This document shows positions 48,788 to 57,916 of a stretch of DNA of 64,000 nt, piece after piece. The position numbers and the translations under genes were made by a program. This stretch comes from Rhodovibrionaceae bacterium (GTDB taxonomy: Bacteria; Pseudomonadota; Alphaproteobacteria; Kiloniellales; DSM-21159): NCBI GenBank assembly GCA_028279885.1, contig JANQMX010000067.1, forward strand, positions 62,001 through 126,000, in the 5' to 3' direction. Numbering within the stretch: position 1 is the stretch's first letter; every line of letters begins with the position of its first letter. The notes below the pieces were generated by a model, which made no database searches, was not told the origin of the DNA, and worked only from the letters and a program-made list of their open reading frames with translations.

Positions 48788-51558
48788 CGGCCTATCCGCT
48801 TCCCAAAACCGACAGCGCGAGCGACGAGCGGCCGCGCATCGCCTTCACCCTCAACGGGCAGGCGGTGTCGGTGGAGGCCGACCCTGGCCGCCGCACCTCG
48901 GAGCTGCTGCGCGAGGACCTGGGTCTCACCGGCACCAAGGTCGGCTGCGATGCCGGCGACTGCGGTGCCTGCACGGTGCTGCTCGACGGTCAGCAGGTCT
49001 GCGCCTGCCTGACGCCGGCGGCGCGGCTCGAAGGCGCCGAGCTGGTCACCGTCGAGGGGCTGGCGGGCGACCCGCGCTACGCCAAGCTGCAAGCGGCTTT
49101 TCAGGCGGGCGGCGCGGTTCAGTGCGGCATCTGTACCCCGGGCATGCTGATGGCCGCGGCCGAGCTGCTCGACCGCAACCCGGCGCCTGACCAGGCCGCC
49201 GTTGAGGACGCGCTCGGTGGCGTGCTCTGCCGCTGCACCGGCTACAAGAAGATCGTCACCAGCGTTCTGGCGGCTGCTGCATCGCAACCCGTTGAGGTTG
49301 AATCGGATGGCGGGGTCGGCCAACGCTTCACCCGCCCGGATGCCGTGGCCAAGACCGAAGGCACTGCCGTTTACGGCGCCGACGGCGCACCGGCCGATGC
49401 GCTCTCCTTGCGCGTGCTGCGCGCGCCGCATCCCCACGCCGAGTTCCGTCTGGGCAACCTCGACGGCGTGATGCTGCGCCACCCGGGCTTGGTTTCGATC
49501 CTGACCGCCAAGGACATCCAGGGCACCAACGGCTTCGGCATCTACCCCGACGTCAAGGACCAGCCGGTGCTGGCCGAGGGCTATGTCCGCTACCGCGGCG
49601 AGGCGGTGCTCGCCTTGGTCGGCACGGCCGAGGCCGTCGCGGCGGTCACCTGGCAGGACATCCCCATCACCTGGTCCATCCTGCCGGTTTTCGACTCGCC
49701 GGCGGCCGCGCTGGGGCCGGGCGCCCCGGTGTTTCATGTGAAACATTCCAAGAACATTCTCATCGAAGGCCTGGTCGAGCGCGGTGATGCGACGGCCGAA
49801 GAAACCGCCGATTTAGCGGTGGAGGGCGCCTGGTCGACCGGCTTCGTCGAGCATGCCTACATCGAGCCGGAGGCCGGCTGGGCGCGTCCGCTATCCGATG
49901 GCGGTGTCGAGGTCGCGGTCACCACCCAGACCCCCTACATGGACCGTGACGAGGTCGCCCTGGTGCTCGGCGTAGCCCCCGAGCAGGTCCGCATCCGCCC
50001 GACGGTCTGCGGCGGCGGCTTCGGCGGTAAGCTCGATCATTCGGTGGCACCTGTCTTGGGCGTCGCGGCGAAGACGCTCGGGCGCGCGGTGCGCTGCACC
50101 TACAGCCGCGGCGAGTCCATGGCGGCGACCACCAAGCGCCACCCGGCCGAGATGACCGCGCGTTTAACGGCGAAAGACGACGGGACTCTGGTCTCCTTCG
50201 ATTTCTCCGGCGACTTCGACACCGGCGCCTATGCCTCGTGGGGGCCGACGGTGGCGGGCCGCGTGCCGGTGCATGCCAGCGGGCCCTACCGGGTGCCGCG
50301 GGTGCGGGCCAAGAGCCGCGCAATCTATACAAACAACCCGCCGGCCGGCGCCTTCCGCGGCTTCGGCGTGCCGCAGGCGGCCTTGGTCCACGAGGGTCTG
50401 ATGGATGCCCTGGCGCAGCGCCTTGGCATCGATCCTCTGGAACTGCGTCTCAAGAACGCGCTGCGTGTCGGCGATACCACGCCGACCGGGCAGGTTCTCG
50501 AACACTCCGTCGGCCTCGTCGATTGCCTTGATGCACTGAAGCCGCGCTGGGCTGCGCTGCGTGCCGAAGCGGACGCGTTCAATCGCACGGCGATCCATGA
50601 ACGGATGGGCCTCGGCGTCGCTTGTATGTGGTACGGCTGCGGCAACACCGCCTTGAGCAATCCCTCGAGCATGCGGGTTGCCTTGCGCCGCGATGGCCGT
50701 GTGACCCTCTATAACGGCGCCCAGGAAATCGGTCAGGGCTCCAGCATTGTCATGCAGCAGATCCTGGCGGAGACGCTCGGCATCGCTGCGCAGAAGATCG
50801 AGGTCACGACCTCCGACACAGACCTGACCCTCGATGCCGGCAAGACATCGGCCTCGCGCCAGACCTTCGTTTCCGGCCGCGCGACCCAGCTCGCCGGCGA
50901 TGCGCTCAAGGCGCAGCTCCGCCGCATCGCCAATGCCGGCGAGGATGCGGAGGTCCGCTTCCACGATGGCGCCATCGAGGTGATCGAGCCGGGCAACCGC
51001 CGCCGCATCGATCTCGCCGCGCTGCCGGCAATCCCCGGGCAAGACGGCGAGGTTGCCGAGGGTGTCGGAACCTTCGATCCGCCGACCACAAGCCTCGATG
51101 CGCAAGGGCAAGGCACGGCTTACGCGACCTATGCCTTCGGTGCGCAGATCGCACAGCTGACTGTCGACCTGGAGCTTGGAACGGTGCAGGTCCGGCGCAT
51201 CGTTGCCGCCCACGACGTGGGCCGGGCGATCAATCCGGAGTTGGTCGAGGGGCAGATCCACGGCGGCATCGCCCAAGGCCTCGGCATGGCCCTGATGGAG
51301 GAGTATCTCCCGGGCCGCACCGAGAACCTGCACGACTATCTCATCCCGACCGTCGGCGACATGCCGGAGATCGAGACCCTGCTGATCGAAAGCCCAGAGC
51401 CGCTCGGGCCCTTCGGCGCCAAGGGCGTCGGTGAGCCGGCGCTCGTCCCAACGGCACCGGCCATCCTCGGCGCCATCGATGACGCGACCGGCGTGCGCCT
51501 GACCCGCATTCCGGCTTTGCCTCATCGCGTGCTCGCTGCGCTCAAGGCGAAACAATGA
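48784..51558 (+). CDS. Fused [2Fe-2S] and molybdopterin-binding hydroxylase subunit (xanthine dehydrogenase family)
   Basis: A 924-aa fusion of the small and large subunits. Residues 1-~165 hold two [2Fe-2S] clusters: GCDAGDCGACTVLLDG (C55, C60, C63) with C75, and CGICTPGM (C115, C118) with CRCTGY (C150, C152). Residues ~180-924 are the molybdopterin domain with GGGFGGKLDHSVAP, AFRGFGVPQAALV, QEIGQGSSIVMQQILAE, and near the C-terminus GAKGVGEPALVPTAPAI, which carries the catalytic Glu. ATG 48784 overlaps the FAD-subunit stop. Most alphaproteobacterial relatives keep the two as separate genes, so the fusion is notable. Function: hydroxylation of an N-heterocycle or aldehyde. It overlaps the reductase gene by four bases. 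Confidence 0.93.
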   Translation: MTAYPLPKTDSASDERPRIAFTLNGQAVSVEADPGRRTSELLREDLGLTGTKVGCDAGDCGACTVLLDGQQVCACLTPAARLEGAELVTVEGLAGDPRYAKLQAAFQAGGAVQCGICTPGMLMAAAELLDRNPAPDQAAVEDALGGVLCRCTGYKKIVTSVLAAAASQPVEVESDGGVGQRFTRPDAVAKTEGTAVYGADGAPADALSLRVLRAPHPHAEFRLGNLDGVMLRHPGLVSILTAKDIQGTNGFGIYPDVKDQPVLAEGYVRYRGEAVLALVGTAEAVAAVTWQDIPITWSILPVFDSPAAALGPGAPVFHVKHSKNILIEGLVERGDATAEETADLAVEGAWSTGFVEHAYIEPEAGWARPLSDGGVEVAVTTQTPYMDRDEVALVLGVAPEQVRIRPTVCGGGFGGKLDHSVAPVLGVAAKTLGRAVRCTYSRGESMAATTKRHPAEMTARLTAKDDGTLVSFDFSGDFDTGAYASWGPTVAGRVPVHASGPYRVPRVRAKSRAIYTNNPPAGAFRGFGVPQAALVHEGLMDALAQRLGIDPLELRLKNALRVGDTTPTGQVLEHSVGLVDCLDALKPRWAALRAEADAFNRTAIHERMGLGVACMWYGCGNTALSNPSSMRVALRRDGRVTLYNGAQEIGQGSSIVMQQILAETLGIAAQKIEVTTSDTDLTLDAGKTSASRQTFVSGRATQLAGDALKAQLRRIANAGEDAEVRFHDGAIEVIEPGNRRRIDLAALPAIPGQDGEVAEGVGTFDPPTTSLDAQGQGTAYATYAFGAQIAQLTVDLELGTVQVRRIVAAHDVGRAINPELVEGQIHGGIAQGLGMALMEEYLPGRTENLHDYLIPTVGDMPEIETLLIESPEPLGPFGAKGVGEPALVPTAPAILGAIDDATGVRLTRIPALPHRVLAALKAKQ

Positions 51559-53084
51559 GCGACACGCCAAACACACCCAGGCGGCCTGATCTCACCGAGC
51601 GCTTCGGCGCACGTGAGGCTGACGGCATCGTACGCTGCGACGCCTGCCCAGTGCTCTGCCGCATCCGGCCGGAGAAGCTCGGCGCTTGTGGCCGCTACGC
51701 CAACCGGGATGGTGAGCTGGTGCGCACCGACCCGGTGGTCTTCGCCCAGCGCGTGGCGGAGGAGGGCGGCACCATGGTGCCTTTCGCCGGCGCCGCCTGG
51801 GACGGCAGCCTGGTCCACCAGGCGGAGACCTTTGTCACCGGCATCGGCTCCGGCACCACCTATCCGGACTACAAGCCGGCACCGCACATCGTCGCCAGCC
51901 AGCACCGCGGCGTCGATACGGTGACCGTGGTCTCGGAGGGCATCTTCTCCTACTGCGGCGCGAAGGTGAAAATCGACACCGACCGTCACCTCGGCCCCGA
52001 GCAGGCCGTCGTGCGGGCAAAGGGCGAACCGATCGGCCATGTCACGACAGCCGAATATGGCTCCCAGATGCTGGCGCTCGGCGGGGTCAACCACCTGACC
52101 GGTGGTGGCAAGGCGGAAGGCCGGACCACCTGCGAGAGCCTTCTCGCGCTCTGCAACGGCGAAGCGCTCGAGGTCAGCATCGACGATGGCGCCGAGGTAA
52201 GGCTGCAGGCCGGACAGGCGCCGGTGGTCGACGGCGAACCGGAAGAGCGCATGCGCGCCGGCTGCGGCTCGGCGGTGGCCGGCATGTTCGCCCAGCAGTT
52301 CTTCGGCAAGGCCGACGAGGTGGTGGTGGTCGACGACCACATCACCGCCGTCTTGACCGAGCATCAGGCCGGCCGCTGCCTCGACATGCCGCCCTCGGGC
52401 TTGCGTGTGCGTGGTCGCAAGTCGACGCCGGGCCGCTACTTCCAGGTCGCCGAGCCGGGGGCGGGCTGGGGCGGCACCGACCTGACCGATCCTTTGCGCC
52501 TGATCGAGCGCATCGACCAGGGCAAGGCCTGGCCTGGCATGCGGGTGCTCTTCACCAGCACCACCGGCGAGGACGCGCTCTTCTGCCGGCTCGACGAGAA
52601 CTTTCAGCTTCAGCCCGAAGACTTGCCGCCTGAGCTGGAAGCGGTCGTCACGCGCATCGGCGAGAACTGCGAGCCTTCGCTGGTCTCCGTGCTCTTCATG
52701 GCGGGGGCCGGCGGCTCGCTGCGGTCAGGCGTCACCGAGAACCCGGTGCAGCTCACCCGCGCAGTGAAGTCGGGCGACTGCCGGGTCACCATGGGCGGCG
52801 CCCCGGTCTATCACTGGCCGGGCGGCGGTATCACCGTGATGGTCGATGTCCTGGCCATGCCCAAGGACGCCTTCGGCTATGTGCCGACCCCGGCCCTGGT
52901 GGCCCCCATCGAGTTCACCTTGCCGGCCAGCCTCTATCAAGGGCTCGGCGGTCACATGGACCAGGTGCAAAGCCTGGGCGAGGTGCTGGCGAGCTACGGC
53001 GAGACTGCATCGGTGACCCCTTGGCGCGAGGGCAATCCTTGGCCGCTGGAAGCGAACGGCCGCAACGGCGGAGGTCGGCGATGA
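51555..53084 (+). CDS. 6-hydroxynicotinate reductase-like iron-sulfur flavoprotein
   Basis: A 509-aa protein resembling 6-hydroxynicotinate reductase (Hnr) of Eubacterium barkeri, which reduces 6-hydroxynicotinate to tetrahydro-6-oxonicotinate and is known to carry covalent flavin and Fe-S clusters. A cysteine cluster CDACPVLCRIRPEKLGAC (C28, C31, C35, C45) is near the N-terminus. Other landmarks are CGSAVAGMFAQQF, WGGTDLTDPLRLIE, VLFTSTTGEDALF and MAGAGGSLRSGVTENPVQLT. The segment SGVT (391-394) loosely matches the flavin-attachment consensus (S/DGAT) of ApbE substrates. ATG 51555 overlaps upstream and downstream genes by four bases each. By analogy it would act after the hydroxylase; this remains an inference. 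Confidence 0.78.
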   Translation: MSDTPNTPRRPDLTERFGAREADGIVRCDACPVLCRIRPEKLGACGRYANRDGELVRTDPVVFAQRVAEEGGTMVPFAGAAWDGSLVHQAETFVTGIGSGTTYPDYKPAPHIVASQHRGVDTVTVVSEGIFSYCGAKVKIDTDRHLGPEQAVVRAKGEPIGHVTTAEYGSQMLALGGVNHLTGGGKAEGRTTCESLLALCNGEALEVSIDDGAEVRLQAGQAPVVDGEPEERMRAGCGSAVAGMFAQQFFGKADEVVVVDDHITAVLTEHQAGRCLDMPPSGLRVRGRKSTPGRYFQVAEPGAGWGGTDLTDPLRLIERIDQGKAWPGMRVLFTSTTGEDALFCRLDENFQLQPEDLPPELEAVVTRIGENCEPSLVSVLFMAGAGGSLRSGVTENPVQLTRAVKSGDCRVTMGGAPVYHWPGGGITVMVDVLAMPKDAFGYVPTPALVAPIEFTLPASLYQGLGGHMDQVQSLGEVLASYGETASVTPWREGNPWPLEANGRNGGGRR

Positions 53085-53986
53085 AGACTGCCGTCCAAGC
53101 AACCGCGCCCCAACCGTGGCAACTCGCCGATGGGGCAACCGCCGCCTTTCTGCCCAACGGTGCGTTGCATCTCGATCACGGTCCTATTCACCTGGTGATC
53201 TCTGCCGATGGCTCGCGCGCCGCGGTCGAGGCTGCCTATGGCAAAGCCTGCCGTGCCTTCGAAGGCTTACTCGGCGCCCTCGCGCAAGACCTGCTGCGCC
53301 TGCGCAAACCGCTTGATGGCGACGAGCAGAGTGCGTGGTCGAGCCGGACAGCCGAGCGCATGGTTGGTGCCGTCACGCCGTTCGAAAATACTTTCGTCAC
53401 ACCGATGGCGGCCGTCGCCGGTTCCGTCGCCGATGAGATCGCAGATGCGATCTGGCCGACGCCGGGTCTGACGCGCGCCTTCGTCAACAACGGCGGCGAC
53501 ATCGCACTGCGCTTGGCGAACGAGCAGAGCTTCACGCTCGGGGTTGTCGAAAGCCTTGCGCATGGACAGCCCACATCCAAGCTGACAGTCTCTTGGCAGG
53601 ACGGCATCCAGGGCATCGCCACCAGCGGCTGGAGTGGGCATTCCTTCTCGCTCGGCATCGCCGATGCCGTGACGGTCGTGGCAGCGAGCGCCGCAGCCGC
53701 CGACGCAGCCGCGACGTTGATCGCCAATGCGGTCGATTGCGACCATGCCGCCATCCGACGCCGGTCGGCGCAGGACATGGACCCAGACAACGATCTGGGG
53801 CCGCGCCTGGTCACGATCGAGGTGCCGCCGCTGCCGCTGGCGTCCGTGGAAGAAGCACTCGACAGGGGCGCGCGCTGCACCACAGAGATGCTTGCACAGG
53901 ACTTGATCGCCGGCGCGCTGCTCTGCCTGCAAGGAGAGACGCGGACAGTCGGCACCATCGCAATCATAGACATGTCAGCCCCCTAA
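53081..53986 (+). CDS. UPF0280 family protein (ApbE-like fold)
   Basis: A 301-aa protein of the UPF0280 family, structurally related to ApbE flavin transferases but with altered motifs. Landmarks: VAGSVADEIADAIWP, FVNNGGDIALRL (the family NGGDIA loop), GIATSGWSGHSFSLGIADAV (start GIATSGWSGHS), and the C-terminal AGALLCLQGETRTVG. ATG 53081 overlaps the reductase stop (ATGA). Because Hnr-like proteins carry covalent flavin, its placement directly after the reductase suggests it may attach flavin to that enzyme; no direct evidence exists here. The frame is complete and its GC matches the neighbours. Confidence 0.85.
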   Translation: MKTAVQATAPQPWQLADGATAAFLPNGALHLDHGPIHLVISADGSRAAVEAAYGKACRAFEGLLGALAQDLLRLRKPLDGDEQSAWSSRTAERMVGAVTPFENTFVTPMAAVAGSVADEIADAIWPTPGLTRAFVNNGGDIALRLANEQSFTLGVVESLAHGQPTSKLTVSWQDGIQGIATSGWSGHSFSLGIADAVTVVAASAAAADAAATLIANAVDCDHAAIRRRSAQDMDPDNDLGPRLVTIEVPPLPLASVEEALDRGARCTTEMLAQDLIAGALLCLQGETRTVGTIAIIDMSAP

Positions 53987-54010
53987 GCCGGGGCCAATGG
54001 AGGAAGGACA

Positions 54011-55216
54011 ATGACAGGGAAAAGAGTCGGATTAACGGGGCTGCTGCTGGCCGGCGTGATGGCTGCAGGCAGCTTCGCGCAAGCCGCCGAGCCCATCCGC
54101 ATCGGCGACATCAACAGCTATCAACGCATGCCGGCCTTCACCGAGCCCTACAAGAAGGGACTGATGCTGGCGGTAGAGGAGATCAATGCGGCGGGCGGCA
54201 TCGACGGCCGGCCCATCGAGGTCATCTCCCGCGACGACGACGGCAAGCCTGGCACCGCCGTGCGCCTGGCCGACGAGCTCTTCGTCAAGGAAGAGGTGGC
54301 GCTGATCACCGGCTCCTTCTTTTCGCACGTGGGCCTGGCGCTCGCCTCCTACGCGGGTCAGAAGGAGCGGCTCTACCTCGCCGCCGAGCCGCTCGCCGAT
54401 GCACTCGTGTGGGAGAAGGGCAACCGCTACACCTTCCGTCTGCGGCCCTCGACCTACATGCAGGCGGCCATGCTGGCGGAAGAGGCGGCGAAGACCGACG
54501 CCGTGCGCTGGGCGACCATCGCGCCCAACTACGCCTACGGCAAGGACGCGGTAGCGGCCTTCCAGACGGTGCTCACTCAGCTCAAGCCTGAGGTCGAGTT
54601 CGTCGGCGAGCAGTGGCCGGCGCTGTTCAAGATCGACGCCGGCGCCGAGGTGCAGGCGCTGCAGCGCGTCGAACCGGACGGAATCTACAACGTTACCTTC
54701 GGTAGCGACCTTGCCAAGTTCGTGCGCGAGGGCGAGCTGCGCGGCCTCTTCGAGGACCGGGTGGTTGCCAGCCTCTTGACCGGCGAACCCGAGTATCTCG
54801 ACCCGCTGCGTGACGAAGCGCCGGACGACTGGATCGTCACCGGCTATCCCTGGGAGCAGATCGACACGCCGGAGCACAACGCCTTCGTGGAGGCCTATCA
54901 GGCTCGCTGGGACGACTACCCGCGCGTCGGCTCCATCGTCGGCTACAACACCATGCTGGTGATCATCGGCACTCTGAAGGAAGCGGGCAGCACCGACACG
55001 GAAGATCTGGTCGAGGCGATGAGCGGCCTCCAGGTCGATACGCCGCTCGGGCCCGTCCTGATGCGAGATATCGACAACCAGTCGACCATGGGTGCCTACG
55101 TCGGGCGCACCGCGGTCAAGGACGGCAAGGGCGTCATGGTCGATTGGCGCTATGCCCCGGGCGAGAACTACCTGCCCAAGGACGACACCGTCCGTGCCCG
55201 CCGGCCGCAAAACTGA
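54011..55216 (+). CDS. Branched-chain amino acid-type ABC transporter substrate-binding protein
   Basis: A 401-aa periplasmic binding protein (Leu/Ile/Val-binding type). The signal peptide is GKRVGLTGLLLAGVMAAGSF with AxA cleavage near residue 26. Landmarks: IRIGDINSYQRMPAFTEPYK, AVEEINAAGGIDGRPIEVIS, VALITGSFFSHVGLALASYA, and RWATIAPNYAYGKDAVAAFQ. A GGAGGAAGG ribosome site precedes ATG 54011. It starts the transporter block (permease and two ATPases follow), with a hairpin (55240-55266) after its stop, a common way to give extra binding protein. Such proteins also bind aromatic acids and amides; with the N-heterocycle genes beside it the ligand may be a ring compound rather than an amino acid. 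Confidence 0.9.
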   Translation: MTGKRVGLTGLLLAGVMAAGSFAQAAEPIRIGDINSYQRMPAFTEPYKKGLMLAVEEINAAGGIDGRPIEVISRDDDGKPGTAVRLADELFVKEEVALITGSFFSHVGLALASYAGQKERLYLAAEPLADALVWEKGNRYTFRLRPSTYMQAAMLAEEAAKTDAVRWATIAPNYAYGKDAVAAFQTVLTQLKPEVEFVGEQWPALFKIDAGAEVQALQRVEPDGIYNVTFGSDLAKFVREGELRGLFEDRVVASLLTGEPEYLDPLRDEAPDDWIVTGYPWEQIDTPEHNAFVEAYQARWDDYPRVGSIVGYNTMLVIIGTLKEAGSTDTEDLVEAMSGLQVDTPLGPVLMRDIDNQSTMGAYVGRTAVKDGKGVMVDWRYAPGENYLPKDDTVRARRPQN

Positions 55217-55239
55217 GCGCAGCTAGAAGCAGAACCTGA

Positions 55240-55266
55240 GCGGGCCGGGGAGCGCCTCCGGCCCGC
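55240..55266 (+). terminator. Intercistronic hairpin after the substrate-binding-protein gene
   Basis: Arms GCGGGCCGG (55240-55248) and CCGGCCCGC (55258-55266) pair perfectly around a nine-base loop. It is placed right after the binding-protein stop and before the permease start at 55286, so it probably attenuates downstream expression or protects the binding-protein mRNA rather than ending the operon. Confidence 0.55.
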
Positions 55267-55285
55267 TGAAGAAGGTAACAGCACT

Positions 55286-57133
55286 TTGGGTTTCTACGTT
55301 GTCCAGGCCCTGACCGGACTGGCTTCGGCGTCCGCGCTCTTTCTCGCGGCGGCGGGCCTGTCCATCATTTTCGGCGTCACGCGCATCGTGAACTTCGCCC
55401 ACGGCGTGTTCTACATGCTCGGCGCCTACATGGCCTGGACCCTGACGTCCCAGTTCGGCGACAGCGTGCTCGGCTTCTGGCTGGCGCTCATCGTTGCCTC
55501 GCTTTCGATCGGGGTAGTCGGCCTGCTGGTCGAGCTGACAGTCTTGCGCCGCATCTACCAGGCGCCGGAGCTCTTCCAGCTCACGGCCACCTTCGGCGTT
55601 TTTCTCATCCTGCAGGATGTGACCCTGGCGATCTGGGGGCCGGAGGATCTGCTGGGGCCGCGGGCACCGATGCTCGACGGCAGCGTCACGGTGCTGGGGC
55701 ATCCTCTGCCGAGCTACGATCTGGCGCTCATTGTGCTCGGCCCATTGGTGCTGGCGGGGCTCTGGTTTCTCTTCTACCGCACGCGCTGGGGCGCCTTGGT
55801 GCGGGCGGCGACCGAGGACCGGGAGATGCTCGGTGCGCTGGGGGTCAATCAGCGCCTGCTGTTTTCCACCGTGTTCTTTCTCGGTACCGCGCTGGCCGCT
55901 TTCGGCGGCGCGGCGCAACTCCCCAAAGGCGGCGCCGATCTTCTGATGGGGCTGAATATCCTGGCCAGCGTCTTCGTCGTCGTAGTGGTTGGCGGCATGG
56001 GCAGTATTCCCGGCGCGTTCCTGGCTGCCCTGCTGATCGCCCAGCTCAACGCCTTCGGCATCCTGATCTTTCCACAAGGTACGCTGGTGCTGATGTTCCT
56101 GGTCATGGCCGTGGTGCTGGTCATCCGGCCCAAGGGACTGCTCGGCAAGGCAGAGGGGGCAAGCCGCATCGAGAGCCGCGCCCTGATCGAGGCGGCCTAT
56201 CCGGCGCCGGGTGTATGGGAGCGCAGCTTCTGGGCCCTGGCCATCGCCGCCCTGGCCCTGCTGCCACTTGCAGGCGACGCCTTCGCCCTGGTGCTGACCA
56301 AGGACATCCTGCTCTTCGTCCTGCTGGCGGCGAGCCTGCACTTCCTGCTCGGTCCCGGCGGGCTTGTGTCCTTCGGCCACGCTGCTTTCTTCGGCTGCGG
56401 CGCTTACGCTGCCGCGCTCTTGGTCACCTATGCCGAGAGCTCCATGGTGCTGGCGCTGCTCTTGGCGCCGCTGCTGGCTGGCTGCGTTGCCATCATCGTC
56501 GGTTGGTTCTGCGTCCGCCTCTCCGGCGTCTACTTCGCCATGCTGACACTCGCGTTTGCTCAGGTTCTTTGGTCTATCGTCTTTCAGTGGACTTCGGTCA
56601 CTGGCGGTGACGACGGGCTGCTCGGTGTCTGGCCGGACACGTGGGCGAACGACGACACGGTGTTCTACTACCTGGTCACCGTGCTGGCGATCGGTGGCAT
56701 CCTGCTGCTGCGCCAAGCCGTGCACAGCCCCTTCGGCTTCGCCACCCGAGCCGGTCGGGACTCGATGCTCCGCGCCGAGGCTCTCGGCCTCCACGTCAAG
56801 CAGGTGCAGCACGTGGCGATGGTCTTCGCCGGGGCGCTCGCGGGTCTAGCCGGCGCGCTCTACGCCTTCTCCAAAGGCAGCGCCTTTCCCGACTACATGG
56901 GCATCGAGATGTCCTTCGACAGCCTGATCGCCGTCATGCTCGGCGGCGTCCAGTCGCTGCTCGGCCCGCTGTTCGGGGCCGGGCTGTTCAGCTGGGCCGC
57001 GCACGAACTCTCCACCCTCAGCTACTGGCGCGGCATCCTCGGCCTGCTCATCGTTGTTCTGGTGCTGGCCTTCCCGCGCGGGCTGGCCGGGATCCCGGCG
57101 GCCTTCCGCGCAGCGCGGGAGCGGCTGGCATGA
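55286..57133 (+). CDS. Fused LivH-LivM-type ABC permease
   Basis: A 615-aa integral membrane protein combining both permeases of a branched-chain-type transporter. Residues 1-~290 are LivH-like (FGVTRIVNFAHGVFYMLGAY, then LGVNQRLLFSTVFFLGTALA and VVVVGGMGSIPGAFLAALLI). Residues ~310-615 are LivM-like (ASLHFLLGPGGLVSFGHAAF, TRAGRDSMLRAEALG, VMLGGVQSLLGPLFGA). Each half has seven or more hydrophobic segments. The start is TTG 55286, supported by an AAGAAGG ribosome site. It overlaps the ATPase gene by four bases (ATGA). In many relatives these are two genes; the fusion fixes a 1:1 ratio. Confidence 0.9.
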   Translation: MGFYVVQALTGLASASALFLAAAGLSIIFGVTRIVNFAHGVFYMLGAYMAWTLTSQFGDSVLGFWLALIVASLSIGVVGLLVELTVLRRIYQAPELFQLTATFGVFLILQDVTLAIWGPEDLLGPRAPMLDGSVTVLGHPLPSYDLALIVLGPLVLAGLWFLFYRTRWGALVRAATEDREMLGALGVNQRLLFSTVFFLGTALAAFGGAAQLPKGGADLLMGLNILASVFVVVVVGGMGSIPGAFLAALLIAQLNAFGILIFPQGTLVLMFLVMAVVLVIRPKGLLGKAEGASRIESRALIEAAYPAPGVWERSFWALAIAALALLPLAGDAFALVLTKDILLFVLLAASLHFLLGPGGLVSFGHAAFFGCGAYAAALLVTYAESSMVLALLLAPLLAGCVAIIVGWFCVRLSGVYFAMLTLAFAQVLWSIVFQWTSVTGGDDGLLGVWPDTWANDDTVFYYLVTVLAIGGILLLRQAVHSPFGFATRAGRDSMLRAEALGLHVKQVQHVAMVFAGALAGLAGALYAFSKGSAFPDYMGIEMSFDSLIAVMLGGVQSLLGPLFGAGLFSWAAHELSTLSYWRGILGLLIVVLVLAFPRGLAGIPAAFRAARERLA

Positions 57134-57915
57134 CGGCGCTGCTTTCGGCGGACGGACTCAGCAAGCACTTCGGCGGTGTCATCGCCGTCGATGCCATGAG
57201 CTTCGAGATGGCAGCCGGCGAGATGTTCGCCATCATCGGCCCCAACGGCGCCGGCAAGAGCACCTGCTTCAACATGCTGGGCGGGCAGCTTAAGCCTGAC
57301 AGCGGACGCGTCTCGCTCGCCGGCGAGGACATCACCGGCATGACGTCGCGGGCGCTCTGGGGCCGGGGCGTCGGCCGTGCCTTCCAGATCGCCGCCACCT
57401 TTCCCTCCATGACCGTCTGCGAGAACCTGCAGGTCGGGTTGATGCGGCGCTACGGCCGGCTCTGGAGCATCCTGAGATCGGCGCGCAAGCAGTATCGCGA
57501 GGAGGCCGAACACTTGCTCAGGCTGGTCGGACTCGGCGAAGCCGCCGACAAGCTCTGCGGCTATCTCTCCTACGGGGATCTCAAGCGGGTCGAGCTGGCG
57601 CTCAGCCTGGTCAACGAGCCGCGACTGCTGCTGATGGATGAGCCCACTGCCGGCATGGCGCCGGACGAGCGTCGGGCCCTGATGGACCTGGTGGTCCGGC
57701 TGGCTCGCGAGCGCGAATGCGGGGTCCTGTTCACCGAGCACGATATGGATGTCGTCTTCGGCTATGCCGACCGCATCCTGGTGATGCAGTCCGGCCGTCG
57801 CATCGCCGAGGGACCGCCCGACGCCATTCGCGACAATCGCCAGGTGCAGGCCGTCTACCTGGGCCAGGACTTTTCGCTCGAGCCGGTGCCGGGCAGCGTG
57901 CGGGGGGCCGCCTAA
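57130..57915 (+). CDS. LivG-type ABC transporter ATPase
   Basis: A 261-aa ABC ATPase. Walker A GPNGAGKST is near residue 38, the Q-loop in FQIAATFPSM, the signature LSYGDLKRVELALSLV (LSYGD in place of LSGGQ, usual for this subfamily), and Walker B LLLMDEPTAGM with the switch His in LFTEHDMDVVFGYADRILV. ATG 57130 overlaps the permease stop. One of two ATPases energising the fused permease; LivF follows one base after its stop. Cytoplasmic. Confidence 0.93.
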   Translation: MTALLSADGLSKHFGGVIAVDAMSFEMAAGEMFAIIGPNGAGKSTCFNMLGGQLKPDSGRVSLAGEDITGMTSRALWGRGVGRAFQIAATFPSMTVCENLQVGLMRRYGRLWSILRSARKQYREEAEHLLRLVGLGEAADKLCGYLSYGDLKRVELALSLVNEPRLLLMDEPTAGMAPDERRALMDLVVRLARERECGVLFTEHDMDVVFGYADRILVMQSGRRIAEGPPDAIRDNRQVQAVYLGQDFSLEPVPGSVRGAA

Positions 57916-57916
57916 C

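Noticed and set aside
55223-56812. 529-aa open frame antisense to the fused permease
   Set aside because: It is Gln/Glu/His-rich and lacks any domain; it is a shadow of the membrane protein's codon use.
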